Shown here one piece after another: positions 35,682 to 44,506 of a stretch of 64,000 nucleotides of DNA. Under the pieces are notes generated by a model that ran no database searches, was not told where the DNA came from, and saw only the letters and a list, made by a program, of their open reading frames with translations. How positions within the stretch are numbered: the first letter of the stretch is position 1; every line of letters begins with the position of its first letter. The stretch comes from DATLWN01 sp963764315 (GTDB lineage Bacteria > Pseudomonadota > Zetaproteobacteria > Mariprofundales > Mariprofundaceae): the NCBI GenBank assembly GCA_963764315.1, contig CAVXSB010000001.1:1-64000 (forward strand), in the 5' to 3' direction. Position numbers and translations under genes: made by a program.

Positions 35682-35709
35682 GTTCTTTCTTGGGCATGCA
35701 AGAAAGAAC
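35682..35709. repeat. Perfect 11-bp hairpin, intergenic palindrome-like element
   Basis: GTTCTTTCTTG and CAAGAAAGAAC form an 11-bp stem with a 6-nt loop. The flank GGGTGCCCTTCTTTG resembles dispersed palindromic elements I recall from Xanthomonas- and Pseudomonas-like genomes, where short pyrimidine-rich arms face each other. Copy number elsewhere in the genome cannot be seen from this window. Confidence 0.5.
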
Positions 35710-35771
35710 GCACAGTTCGTAAGGCACGATGGCCAGAGCGGTCACATCAGGTTCAGACCAGGGAGATAGAC

Positions 35772-36807
35772 ATGGAATACCGGCAGCTTGGGGAATCCAA
35801 TCTTCACGTCTCCGCCCTGAGTCTGGGCACGATGACCTTCGGCGAGCAGAACAGCGAGGCTCGAGGCGCATGCACAGCTCGATCTTGCCGTGGAGCGCGG
35901 CGTCAACTTCATCGATACCGCCGAAATGTACCCGGTGCCGCCGCGCGCCGAGACGGCACACCGCACCGAATCCTTCGTCGGCAGCTGGCTGAAGCACCAG
36001 CAGCGCGACCAGCTGATCGTCGCCAGCAAGATCACTGGTCCTTCGCGCGGCTTCGAGTGGATCCGCGGCGGCCCGCGCATCAAGCGCCAACAGATTCATG
36101 CCGCCATCGATGCCAGCCTGGCACGGCTCAACACCGATTACCTGGATCTGTACCAGATCCACTGGCCGGATCGCTATGTGCCGATGTTCGGTGGTACCAG
36201 CTACGACGCGGCCGAGGAGCACGAGGCCGAGCCGATCGCCGAGCAGCTGGAAGCCTTGGGCGAGCTGGTGGCCGCCGGCAAGGTGCGCTATGTGGGTCTT
36301 TCCAACGAGACGCCGTGGGGCGTGTGCGAGTTCGTGCGCCTGGCGGGCGAGATGAATCTGCCGAAGGTGGCGTCGATTCAGAACGCCTACCATCTGATGA
36401 ACCGCACCTTCGAGGCGGGTCTCGCCGAGGTCTGCCGTCATACGCATGTCGGGCTGCTCGCCTACAGCGCCCTGGCCTTCGGCTGGCTGACGGGAAAGTA
36501 CCACGCCGATCCCGAGACTGCGGGGCGCATCACCATGTTCCCCGGCTTCGGCCAGCGCTACGCCAAGCCGAACGTACCGGAGGCCACCGCCGAGTATGTG
36601 CGCATCGCCAAGGAGGCCGGGATCAGCCCAGCGCAACTGGCGCTGGGCTTCGTGCGCTCCCGCTGGTTCACCACAAGCGTCATCCTCGGCGCCACCAGTC
36701 TCGATCAACTCAACGAGAACCTGGACAGCGGCGACATCGAACTGAGTTCGGACGTACTGGACCAGATCGAGGCCGTACACCAGCGCTATCCGAATCCAGC
36801 CCCCTGA
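35772..36807 (+). CDS. Aldo-keto reductase (Tas/YajO type), reading frame interrupted once
   Basis: About 344 residues when the frame is restored. The N-terminal MEYRQLGESNLHVSALSLGT is read from 35772. After FGEQNSEA the frame moves by one near 35858-35866, then continues to 36807. Catalytic residues of the family are visible: the Asp in NFIDTAEMYPV, its Tyr, Lys in VASKITG, and His in LYQIHWPD. The C-terminus (TSVILGATSLDQLNENLDS) matches NADPH-binding AKRs. One surplus base explains the break. The substrate is unknown; this branch acts broadly on aldehydes. Confidence 0.85.
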
Positions 36808-36939
36808 TCGTCACCGAGGCCGTTTTTGCCGCGCGGCCTTTATCTCAGAATTACCCAGAGAATGACCGAATCCGGCCAATTGCAGACTTTTCTGGTCTTA
36901 TGGTTCTCGCTTATGATCTGCTTCGCGTATGGCCTTGCT

Positions 36940-37020
36940 TTACGCTGTGGCTTTCGAGAGGAAAACGAAGCAAGCGAAAATTGCCAAAATCACCAGAGCA
37001 AACTCAAATACACCTGTCAT
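36940..37020 (-). CDS. 26-residue single-helix membrane miniprotein
   Basis: MTGVFEFALVILAIFACFVF, then LSKATA and TAA. It has a very strong ribosome site, AGGAGGG (37025-37031), 4 nt from the ATG. The peptide is one continuous hydrophobic helix (about 3-20) with a short polar tail, like known membrane miniproteins that attach to oxidases or transporters. I do not recognise the family. Codon-level evidence is limited at this size; the ribosome site and composition are the main support. Confidence 0.6.
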   Translation of the reverse strand: MTGVFEFALVILAIFACFVFLSKATA

Positions 37021-37021
37021 A

Positions 37022-37138
37022 TCACCCTCCTGAAACAATCATGAATCCCGATTGGACGCATCCAATCCAATTTGAGAACGATAGAACATATCCCGCAAAC
37101 TTGTCGCCTGTCATTTGGCGCAATTTTTCCTCCTGCAT
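37022..37138 (-). CDS. Possible upstream reading frame coupled to the miniprotein
   Basis: A 38-codon frame from ATG 37138 (or 30 codons from ATG 37114) ends in TGA one base before the miniprotein ATG, so ribosomes could re-initiate. The peptide (TGDKFAGYVLSFSNWIGCVQ near its middle) is not recognised. Neither start has a well-spaced ribosome site, so this may simply be untranslated leader. Confidence 0.25.
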   Translation of the reverse strand: MQEEKLRQMTGDKFAGYVLSFSNWIGCVQSGFMIVSGG

Positions 37139-37305
37139 GGTTATTTCAAGTTGTTGATTGCTATTCAGAAGGTGTCACTCAAATCAGCAGGTCGTTGCAT
37201 CAATCCGGCAGGCCGGCAATCGAAACGGCATCCTGCAGCACGATGCCGAGTGGCGACGTTGGCCGAAATTAGCCGTTGCGTGATCGGATGGATCGTTGGA
37301 AGCGA

Positions 37306-37620
37306 CTAACCGAGCTTGACGGCTGTGCCGTAGGCCAGCACCTCGGTGATGTTCTGGCCGATGTCGGTGGCGTCGTAGCGGACTGCGATGACAGCGTCGG
37401 CACCCAGCTGGGTGGCATGCTCGATCATGCGGTCGAAGGCGTGCTGGCGGGCCTGATCGCACATTTTGGCGTAGGACTCGATGTTGCCGCCGATCATCTG
37501 CTTCAGCCCGCCCAACATCCCCTGCGTGATGCTGGGGGAGCGGACGACCACGCCCCGCACGATGCCCAGGTATTCCTTAACGGAGCGGCCCGCGATGTCG
37601 TTGCTCGTGGTCAGGATCAT
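37306..37620 (-). CDS. YbjQ/UPF0145 family protein
   Basis: 104 residues, the usual size of the family, which forms pentamers with a beta-sandwich-like fold. Visible landmarks are MILTTSNDIAGRSVKEYLGI, IVRGVVVRSPSITQ, and the C-terminal GADAVIAVRYDATDI. The family is sometimes called heavy-metal-binding, but its function is not established. It lies 26 bp downstream of the beta-CASP hydrolase gene on the same strand. Confidence 0.88.
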   Translation of the reverse strand: MILTTSNDIAGRSVKEYLGIVRGVVVRSPSITQGMLGGLKQMIGGNIESYAKMCDQARQHAFDRMIEHATQLGADAVIAVRYDATDIGQNITEVLAYGTAVKLG

Positions 37621-37646
37621 GCTGCCTCCCGCGGCCGGAACGCGGC

Positions 37647-39041
37647 CTACAGGTCGATGACGTCGCCCTTTTCGGGCATGTCGACGCGGGTGTCGTTCCC
37701 GATCAGTTCCGCGAAGCTTTCCATGGCCTCTTCGTCACCGTGCACGAGGATGGTGCGCTTGGGCTTCAGGGCACGGTGCCAGGCGAGCAGTTCGTCGCGG
37801 TCGGCGTGCGCCGAGAAGCCGTTGATGGTGTACAGCTTGGCGTTCACCGGAATGTGCTCGCCGAACAGCTTCACCTGCTTGGCGCCGTCGATGAGGATAC
37901 GTGCCAGCGTGCCCTTGGCCGCATAGCCGACGAACACGACGCTGGAATCCTGGCGCCACAGGTTGTGCTTCAGATGGTGGCGCACGCGCCCGCCCGTGCA
38001 CATGCCGGAGCCGGCGAGGATGACGCCGCCGCCGGCCAGCCGGTTCAGGGCCACGGACTCACCGGTCTCGCGCGTGAAATGGGTGCTCGGCAGCGCGAAC
38101 GGGTCGTGGTGATTGACGAACAGGGCCTTGGCCTCGGCATCGTAGCATTCGGGATGGTTGCGGAAGATCACCGTGGCGGAGATCGCCATCGGCGAATCGA
38201 GGAACACCGGCAGCCCTTTCGGCAGGCGCCCGGACTCTATGCCCTCGCGCAGGAAGTACAGGATTTCCTGGGCGCGCTCCAGGGCGAAGGTCGGGATGAT
38301 GACGTTGCCGCCGCGCCCCATGGTGTCGGTGATGGCGTCATAAAGCTCCTCGACCGACGGCACGGGCGCCTTGTGCAGGCGGTCGCCGTAGGTGGTTTCC
38401 ATGACCACGGCATCGGCGGCCGGCGGGATCTGCGGGTCGCGCAGGATGGGGTGGCCGTTGCTGCCGAGATCGCCGGAGAAGATCACCGAGCGCGCATGTT
38501 CGCCGCTCTGCTCGATGCGGATGGAGGCCGAACCGAGGATATGGCCGGCATCATAAAAGGTGGCGGTGAGATTCGGCCCCAGTTCGATGGGCTGGTCGTA
38601 GCTCGCTGTGCGCCCGAAGTGGCCCATGGCATTCAGGGCTTCGAGGGTGGTGTAGAGCGGCTCGTGCGGGGTATTGCCGTGGCGATGGGCGTGACGGGCA
38701 TGGCGCTCGGCCTCCTCTTCCTGCAGATGGGCGGAGTCGAGCAGCACCACGCGCGCCAGCTCGTGGGTGGCCGCGGTGGCGATGATCTCGCCGCGGAATC
38801 CGCGGTTGACCAACAGCGGGATGCGCCCGCAATGATCGAGGTGGGCATGGGTGAGCAGCAGGGTGTCGATGGAGGCGGGGTCGAAGCCGAAATCCTCGGC
38901 GTTCTCCTCGTCCAGCTCGCGGCCGCCCTGGTACAGACCGCAGTCGACGAGGATGCGCTTGCCCGCGGCCTCGAGCATGTGGCAGGAGCCGGTGACGCCG
39001 CGGTCGGCGCCGTGGAAGGATAATTTCATGGTTTCAGACAT
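37647..39041 (-). CDS. Beta-CASP metallo-beta-lactamase fold RNA/DNA hydrolase
   Basis: 464 residues. The metallo-beta-lactamase motif THAHLDHCGRIP binds two zinc ions, with further ligands in AGHILGSAS and FSGDLGS. The beta-CASP region and Zn-dependent C-terminal block (INGFSAHADRDELLAWH, ILVHGDEEAMESF) identify the RNA-processing branch (YsfA/CPSF-like). Its RNA substrates are unknown. The start is ATG 39041 or 39029. It follows the Lys-tailed HhH gene by 15 bp on the same strand. Confidence 0.9.
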   Translation of the reverse strand: MSETMKLSFHGADRGVTGSCHMLEAAGKRILVDCGLYQGGRELDEENAEDFGFDPASIDTLLLTHAHLDHCGRIPLLVNRGFRGEIIATAATHELARVVLLDSAHLQEEEAERHARHAHRHGNTPHEPLYTTLEALNAMGHFGRTASYDQPIELGPNLTATFYDAGHILGSASIRIEQSGEHARSVIFSGDLGSNGHPILRDPQIPPAADAVVMETTYGDRLHKAPVPSVEELYDAITDTMGRGGNVIIPTFALERAQEILYFLREGIESGRLPKGLPVFLDSPMAISATVIFRNHPECYDAEAKALFVNHHDPFALPSTHFTRETGESVALNRLAGGGVILAGSGMCTGGRVRHHLKHNLWRQDSSVVFVGYAAKGTLARILIDGAKQVKLFGEHIPVNAKLYTINGFSAHADRDELLAWHRALKPKRTILVHGDEEAMESFAELIGNDTRVDMPEKGDVIDL

Positions 39042-39056
39042 GGGGAAGATCGGGGC

Positions 39057-39344
<288 letters not shown>

Positions 39345-39451
39345 GCCTTTCCCTCCACTGGGCAAATGCCCATTTCCCCGATAGGGGCGGATAGTAAACA
39401 CCCTCGGAAAAAAAATGACAAGTGACGCAGGGGGCTAGGCTTTGGGGTGCC

Positions 39452-39476
39452 GGCGCCGCTCAGGCGTTGCGGCGCC
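39452..39476 (-). other. GC-rich hairpin after ychF
   Basis: GGCGCCGC and GCGGCGCC form a perfect 8-bp stem just beyond the ychF stop. Read on the minus strand it lacks an immediate T-run, so termination is only possible. Confidence 0.4.
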
Positions 39477-39484
39477 TGCGTTTG

Positions 39485-40579
39485 TTAGACGTTGAAACGG
39501 AAGTGCATGACGTCGCCGTCCTTGACGACGTAGTCCTTGCCCTCCAGGCGCATCTTGCCGGCCTCCTTGGCCTTGGCCTCGCCGCCGCAGGCGACGAAAT
39601 CATCGAAGGCGATGGTCTCGGCACGGATGAAGCCCTTCTCGAAATCGGTATGGATGACGGCTGCCGCCTTCGGTGCCGTGTCGCCGCGGTGGATGGTCCA
39701 GGCCCGCACCTCTTTGACGCCGGCGGTGAAGTAGGTGATCAGGTCCAGCAGCGTGTAGGCCTCGCGGATCACCGTGTTCAGCCCCGGCTCGGCCAGGCCC
39801 AGGTCGGCGAGGAATTCCTTCTTCGACTCGGCATCCATCTCGGCCAGTTCGGATTCGATCTGTGCCGAAACGACGGCGACGCGCGCGCCCTCGCCGGCGG
39901 CATGTCCGCGTACCTTGTCGACCAGCGCGTTGCCGTCGGGCAGGGCGCTGTCGTCGACGTTGGCGATGTAGAGCACCGGTTTCGCCGTCAACAGGCAGAG
40001 TTCTTTCAGCTGCTCCAGCCTATCCCCGGCAAGCCCCTGGCGGCGGACGGTGGTGCCGTCCTCCAGGCCTTTCAGCACCTGGTTCAGGAGCGCGAGCTGT
40101 ACCTTGGCATCCTTGTCCCCGGCGCGGGCGATCTTCTCGACACGGGCGATGCCTTTCTGCACCGTATCCAGGTCCTTCAGCATCAGCTCGGTGTCGATCG
40201 TTTCGATGTCGGACAGCGGATCGACCTGGCCGGCCACATGCACGACATTATCGTCGCCGAAGCAGCGCACCACGTGGGCGATGGCGGCGCATTCGCGGAT
40301 ATTGGCCAGGAACTGGTTGCCCAGGCCCTCGCCCGAGGCGGCACCGGCGACCAGGCCTGCGATGTCGACGAATTCGACGACGGCGTGCTGGATGGCCTGC
40401 GGCTTGACGATGGCGGCCAGGGCGTCGATGCGCGCATCGGGGACCGGCACGATGCCGACGTTCGGATCGATGGTGCAGAAGGGGTAGTTCGCCGCCTCGG
40501 CGCCGCCGCCGGCCAGGGCGTTGAACAGCGTGGATTTGCCGACATTGGGGAGTCCGACGATACCGATGCTCAGTGCCAT
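39485..40579 (-). CDS. ychF: Ribosome-binding ATPase/GTPase YchF
   Basis: 364 residues, close to E. coli YchF (363). The P-loop GLPNVGKSTLFNAL is at the N-terminus, followed by the FCTIDPNVGIV and VDIAGLVAGAA switch regions and the C-terminal TGS-like domain (HRGDTAPKAAAVIHTDFEKG). The family prefers ATP and binds ribosomes in stress response. It is downstream of pth in the usual order (next gene 31 bp away). Confidence 0.96.
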   Translation of the reverse strand: MALSIGIVGLPNVGKSTLFNALAGGGAEAANYPFCTIDPNVGIVPVPDARIDALAAIVKPQAIQHAVVEFVDIAGLVAGAASGEGLGNQFLANIRECAAIAHVVRCFGDDNVVHVAGQVDPLSDIETIDTELMLKDLDTVQKGIARVEKIARAGDKDAKVQLALLNQVLKGLEDGTTVRRQGLAGDRLEQLKELCLLTAKPVLYIANVDDSALPDGNALVDKVRGHAAGEGARVAVVSAQIESELAEMDAESKKEFLADLGLAEPGLNTVIREAYTLLDLITYFTAGVKEVRAWTIHRGDTAPKAAAVIHTDFEKGFIRAETIAFDDFVACGGEAKAKEAGKMRLEGKDYVVKDGDVMHFRFNV

Positions 40580-40610
40580 ATCATGTCTCCCAGTGATTTA
40601 CTTGCCGTCC

Positions 40611-41192
40611 TCACGGCTTCGGCTCCAGGGCCAGGTGGATGCGGTTGGCGGCGCGCGCCAGGTCCCCCGCCAGGATTGTGGGCAGCTCGGGGAGGATGGC
40701 CGCGATGGCCGCCTGCTCGTGCTGCCTGTCCTCGGATGCGGCCCGGCCCAGCACCCAGGGCGTCACCTCGCCGCCGGCCGGAGGTCGGCCGATGCCGATC
40801 TTGATGCGCACATAGGCATCGCTGCCCAGATGCTGGTGCAGGGAGCGCAGGCCGTTGTGGCCGCCGTGGCCGCCGCCGTGCCGGAGACGCGTCTTGCCGG
40901 CCGGCAGGTCCATGTCGTCGTAGACGACGAACACGTCCTCGACCGGCACCTTGTAGTAATGGGCAAGCGGGGCAACCGCCTCGCCGCTGTTGTTCATGAA
41001 GGTTTGCGGCTTGACCAGCAGGATGCGGTTCCCGCCGAACTCCCAGGTCGCCGTCTCGGCCTTGAAGCGAGGGGCTGCGGCAAAGCGCAGCCCCTCGGAT
41101 TCGGCTAGACGGTCGAGCAGGCGAAAGCCGACGTTGTGTCGGGTGTCCCGGTAGGTATCGCCGGGATTGCCCAGTCCCACCAGCAGCTGCAT
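40611..41192 (-). CDS. pth: Peptidyl-tRNA hydrolase
   Basis: 193 residues. It releases peptides from prematurely dropped peptidyl-tRNA. The N-terminal GLGNPGDTYRDTRHNVGF includes the catalytic His (H19) and Asn, and VVYDDMDLPAGKTRLRHGGG supplies the catalytic Asp and binding loop. It lies 21 bp after rplY on the same strand. Confidence 0.95.
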   Translation of the reverse strand: MQLLVGLGNPGDTYRDTRHNVGFRLLDRLAESEGLRFAAAPRFKAETATWEFGGNRILLVKPQTFMNNSGEAVAPLAHYYKVPVEDVFVVYDDMDLPAGKTRLRHGGGHGGHNGLRSLHQHLGSDAYVRIKIGIGRPPAGGEVTPWVLGRAASEDRQHEQAAIAAILPELPTILAGDLARAANRIHLALEPKP

Positions 41193-41213
41193 GGCAAAGA
41201 GAGCCGCGGCGGC

Positions 41214-41840
41214 TTATTCGCCGGCGGCTTCCCCTTCTGCCGCTTCCTCGGCTGCCGGGGTGGCCTCGACCTCGACGCGCGGTGCGGCGATGGTGACGAT
41301 GGCGAAGTCGTCGTCGTGCGGCGCCTCCACGCCCTTGGGAAGCTTGAGCTCATTGACGTGGATGGAATCGCCGACCTGCAGCTTGCTGCAGTCGATGTCG
41401 ATGTGATCGGGGATCGCATCGGCACGGCAGTGTACGCTGAGCGAGTGGCGGGTGATCTCCAGAATGCCGCCGGCGACGACGCCCGGGCACTTCTCGTGGT
41501 TGATCGGGTGCACCGGCACTTCCATGTCCACGATGGACTCGGAGGAGACACGGAAGAAATCGATATGGGTGGCGGTATCCTTCAGCGGATCGTACTGCAC
41601 ATCCTTGAGCAGGGCCTCGTTCTTGCCGCGCGCGCCCTTGACGTTGATGGCGATGATGGCGGTGTGGAAGTGCTCCTGGTCCAGCAGTTTGGACAGCGTC
41701 AGGGCATCCATGACGATCGGCAGCTCGGGCTTGCCGCCGCCGTAGATGACGCCCGGGATCTTGCCGGCGCGGCGCAGGCGGCGGGTATCGGCGCGGCCGG
41801 TCTTCTCGCGCAGTTCGGCTTCGATGGTGTAATCGGACAT
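41214..41840 (-). CDS. rplY: 50S ribosomal protein L25 (long CTC/TL5 form)
   Basis: 208 residues, the long form with an N-terminal 5S-rRNA-binding domain (EAELREKTGRADTRRLRRAG) and a C-terminal beta domain (VHPINHEKCPGVVAGGILEI). E. coli L25 has only 94 residues; many other bacteria carry this two-domain form. It ends in an Ala/Glu-rich tail. It lies downstream of prs and upstream of pth, the canonical order. Confidence 0.95.
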   Translation of the reverse strand: MSDYTIEAELREKTGRADTRRLRRAGKIPGVIYGGGKPELPIVMDALTLSKLLDQEHFHTAIIAINVKGARGKNEALLKDVQYDPLKDTATHIDFFRVSSESIVDMEVPVHPINHEKCPGVVAGGILEITRHSLSVHCRADAIPDHIDIDCSKLQVGDSIHVNELKLPKGVEAPHDDDFAIVTIAAPRVEVEATPAAEEAAEGEAAGE

Positions 41841-41948
41841 TGTGTTCCTCCTATGGATGATGCGCCGTCGGGTCGACCCGTGACGGCGGTGCCGGGGCTT
41901 AACCCCGCCCGCAGCAGGGCTGCTGCAGGCGCGGCAGTCTAGGGATTT

Positions 41949-42896
41949 TTATTCGCTGTACAAGCTGGAGATCGAACGCGCATCGTAGATGCGGGCGATG
42001 GCCTCGGCCATCAGCGGCCCCACGGAAAGCACACGCACCTTGCCGGTGTCCAGGATGCGCTGCGGCTGCAGGATGGTGTCGGTGACGACGAGTTCGTGCA
42101 GCGGCGATGCGCGCAGGCGATCGGCGGCGGGGCCCGAGAGCACGCCGTGCGTGACATAGGCCGACACCTTGGTGGCGCCGCGCTCGCACAGGGCCTGGAC
42201 CGCATTGCACAGGGTGCCGGCGGTGTCGGTCATGTCGTCGACGAGGATGCAGTGCTTGCCCTCGATGTCGCCGATGATGTTCATGACCTCGGCCACGTTC
42301 GGGGCCGGCCGGCGCTTGTCGACGATGGCCATGTCCACGTGCAGGTTCTTGGCCAGGGCGCGGGCGCGCACCACACCACCGACGTCCGGGGAGACGATGA
42401 CCACGTCGTCCAATGCATGCTGGCGGATATCGTTGAGGATGATCGGGGCGGCATAGATATTGTCGACGGGGATGTTGAAGAAACCCTGGATCTGCCCGGA
42501 ATGCAGGTCCATGGTCAGCACACGCGTGGCGCCGGCGGTGGTCAGCATGTCGGCGACGAGCTTGGCGGAGATCGGCGTGCGGCCGGCGCTCTTGCGATCC
42601 TGGCGGGCATAGCCGAAATAGGGGATGACGGCGCAGATCTGGCGGGCGGAGGCGCGCTTGGCGGCGTCGATGGAGATCAACAGCTCCATCAGATTGTCAT
42701 TGGCCGGTGCCGAGGTGCTCTGGATAACGAAGACGTCCTGGCCGCGGATGGTCTCCTGGAACTGCATGAAGATCTCGCCGTCGGAGAAACGCTGGATGTA
42801 GATCTCGCCCTGGGGCAGGCCGATATTCTCGCAGATCGATGTGGCCAGCGGCGGGTTCGATGTGCCTGCGAAAAGGCGAAGGCGTTTGCTGTTCAT
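41949..42896 (-). CDS. prs: Ribose-phosphate pyrophosphokinase
   Basis: 315 residues, the same length as E. coli Prs. It makes PRPP from ribose-5-phosphate and ATP. Markers are LFAGTSNPPLATSI, the flexible-loop region YARQDRKSAGRTPISAKLVA, the metal-binding DLHSGQIQGFF and the PRPP loop LVDDMTDTAGTL. The start at 42896 was chosen by homology; the open frame upstream runs through the tRNA gene. A tRNA-Gln lies 116 bp upstream and is likely co-transcribed. Confidence 0.96.
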   Translation of the reverse strand: MNSKRLRLFAGTSNPPLATSICENIGLPQGEIYIQRFSDGEIFMQFQETIRGQDVFVIQSTSAPANDNLMELLISIDAAKRASARQICAVIPYFGYARQDRKSAGRTPISAKLVADMLTTAGATRVLTMDLHSGQIQGFFNIPVDNIYAAPIILNDIRQHALDDVVIVSPDVGGVVRARALAKNLHVDMAIVDKRRPAPNVAEVMNIIGDIEGKHCILVDDMTDTAGTLCNAVQALCERGATKVSAYVTHGVLSGPAADRLRASPLHELVVTDTILQPQRILDTGKVRVLSVGPLMAEAIARIYDARSISSLYSE

Positions 42897-43012
42897 GGAT
42901 CGAGCGGCTCCTGTGGCGGTATCGGACCAAGCATAGTCAAAACTGGCAGGGGCGGCAGGGTTCTCATTCTGCCTTCCCGTGCTTCGCCGAAGCCTCGCTC
43001 CGGCAGCATGTT

Positions 43013-43087
43013 TGGCTGGGGCGGCAGGATTCGAACCTACGCATGACGGGATCAAAACCCGTTGCCTTACCGCTTGGCTACGCCCCA
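43013..43087 (-). tRNA. tRNA-Gln (anticodon UUG)
   Basis: Read on the minus strand, 75 nt begin TGGGGCG and end with an encoded CCA. The acceptor stem pairs TGGGGCG-type bases with CGCCCCA. The anticodon stem ACGGG/CCCGT encloses loop TTTTGAT, giving anticodon TTG. The T arm carries GGTTCGAATCC. The stop codon of ispE lies inside the D-loop, so the tRNA 5' end overlaps that gene by 21 bp. The order ispE-tRNA-Gln-prs is common in gammaproteobacteria. Confidence 0.95.
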
Positions 43088-43948
43088 ATCTGCATCCCTG
43101 AGGGGATGAACGCGTTGCATGCTTCCTGCATGCGTCCAGGCGGCCAATCCGCGAGAGGCCAGGAAATCGGCCAGGTCCCGGCCTTCCTCCGGGCTGCCTA
43201 CCAGCGCCACGCAGCTGCTGCCGCTGCCGCTCATCCAGGCCGTGGGTGCCCGCTCGCGCATGGCTGAAAGCAGTCGGGAAAGTCTCGGGGACATGCCGAT
43301 CGCCACTGCTTCCAGGTCGTTCTCGCCGATGACGATTGCCCGTCCCGAACGGGCTGCGATGGTATCGGCATGGGGGGGCTTGTGCAACGCATCGAAGCGC
43401 CGGAACACCTCGGCGGTGGAGAGCCCCTCGCCAGGGTGGGCGAGCACGACGGTGGCGTCGGGAAGGGGCTGGGGATAGGGGCTCAGGTGTTCGCCAACAC
43501 CCCGGGCCAGACTGGCCTCTCCGAACAGGAAGCAGGGGATGTCGGCACCGAGCGGCACGGCGAGCCGGATCAGTTCATCGACGTCCATGTTCAGGCCCCA
43601 GAGCCGGTTGGCCACCCACAGGGCGGTGGCGGCATCCGACGAGCCGCCGCCCAGGCCTCCCTGCTCGGGCAGGCGTTTGTCGATATGTACCCTCAGGCCG
43701 GTCTTGATCCCCCGGCTTTCGGCGAGTGCGGCCAGGGCCCGGTGCACGAGGTTGGCCGGCCCGTTCAGGTGCGGCCGGGAGCAGCTGACCTCGATCGATG
43801 CGGCCGAGCCGATGTGCAGGGTATCGGCGATGTCGACATAGGCGAAGCTGGTGTCCAGCGCATGCCTGCCGTCCGGCAGGATGCCGTCGACGTGCAGGTG
43901 CAGGTTGATCTTGGCCGGGGCGGGGAAGGCCGGCATGTATGCGCTCAT
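43067..43948 (-). CDS. ispE: 4-diphosphocytidyl-2-C-methyl-D-erythritol kinase
   Basis: 293 residues, a GHMP kinase of the MEP isoprenoid pathway. Markers are PAPAKINLHLHVDGI at the N-terminus, the ATP loop PEQGGLGGGSSDAATAL and the C-terminal SGSGSSCVALVG. Its final codons and TAA stop fall inside the tRNA-Gln gene. The last residues (RDADWGVAKR) are therefore dictated by the tRNA sequence. It overlaps lolB by 4 bp. Confidence 0.95.
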   Translation of the reverse strand: MSAYMPAFPAPAKINLHLHVDGILPDGRHALDTSFAYVDIADTLHIGSAASIEVSCSRPHLNGPANLVHRALAALAESRGIKTGLRVHIDKRLPEQGGLGGGSSDAATALWVANRLWGLNMDVDELIRLAVPLGADIPCFLFGEASLARGVGEHLSPYPQPLPDATVVLAHPGEGLSTAEVFRRFDALHKPPHADTIAARSGRAIVIGENDLEAVAIGMSPRLSRLLSAMRERAPTAWMSGSGSSCVALVGSPEEGRDLADFLASRGLAAWTHAGSMQRVHPLRDADWGVAKR

Positions 43949-44502
43949 CGGCCGTCGATCAGCAGTATGGCGCGGCTACCGCGTTTCATATCCGTCAGTG
44001 TCAGGCGCCGGGCCCTGGCATTCCAGTCGATGCGGATCAGATGGCCATGGCTGTGCGTCTGCCAGCGGTTCGGACCGGCGGGGCTGAACTGGGGCGGCAT
44101 ATGCCCGAGCAGGATGGCTGCCAGTTGTGACGGGGGGACGACGATGCCGTGGGCGGCCAGTTCCGTCTCGCTGACGGGCCGGTCGGGTTGCGCGGGATCC
44201 TGGTTGTCGCTCAGGCGCAGATTCTGGCCATGCCAGGTCAGCACCAGCACCCGCCCGGAAGCGGCATGGGTCAGCCTCAGCCAGCCGTCGCTTGGGGTGG
44301 CCGCCCGCCAGTCCACCGCGACCTGCCAGCGCCGCGTCGGCTCGATGACGATGAGCCGGCCGGAGAAGGCCGGGTAGGGGCCGATGCTTGATGCCGGCGT
44401 GGCCACCGGCGGGCGCATGGCGCAAGCGCCCAGCCAGGCCAGCATGGCCAGGCACATCAATAGGCGCAGGCGCCTCGGCATCAGCACCGTGGGCAGCGCC
44501 AA
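43945..44502 (-). CDS. lolB: Outer-membrane lipoprotein localisation factor LolB
   Basis: 185 residues. It accepts lipoproteins from LolA at the outer membrane. The lipobox LGAC puts the lipidated cysteine at C27. The body resembles LolB (FSGRLIVIEPTRRWQVAVDW; WLRLTHAASGRVLVLTW; LTLTDMKRGSRAILLIDG). Low sequence identity is normal in this family; the position directly before ispE supports the call. Confidence 0.88.
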   Translation of the reverse strand: MALPTVLMPRRLRLLMCLAMLAWLGACAMRPPVATPASSIGPYPAFSGRLIVIEPTRRWQVAVDWRAATPSDGWLRLTHAASGRVLVLTWHGQNLRLSDNQDPAQPDRPVSETELAAHGIVVPPSQLAAILLGHMPPQFSPAGPNRWQTHSHGHLIRIDWNARARRLTLTDMKRGSRAILLIDGR

Positions 44503-44506
44503 GGGC

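Larger units (their letters stand above)
36808..37305. other. AT-richer intergenic stretch with a miniprotein gene
   Basis: This near-500-bp gap is visibly less GC-rich than its flanks. On the minus strand it contains a 26-codon gene with a strong ribosome site and a possible coupled upstream reading frame, both listed separately. The 36808-36939 and 37139-37305 parts show no feature I can support. Confidence 0.6.

Noticed and set aside
36826..37044. A + strand 72-codon frame in the AT-rich gap
   Set aside because: No ribosome site or recognisable domain; the opposite strand has a better-supported miniprotein.
35679..37157. A 492-codon + strand frame through the aldo-keto reductase
   Set aside because: Only its first part (MEYRQLGESNLHVSALSLGT) is real; the rest is the wrong frame after the one-base break.
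39402..39484. A full intrinsic terminator after ychF
   Set aside because: A strong GC stem exists, but no T-run follows it immediately on the minus strand, so it is listed only as a hairpin.
42897..43088. A longer prs start upstream through the tRNA region
   Set aside because: The extra 64 codons would translate the tRNA gene; homology starts at 42896 and the resulting length equals E. coli Prs.
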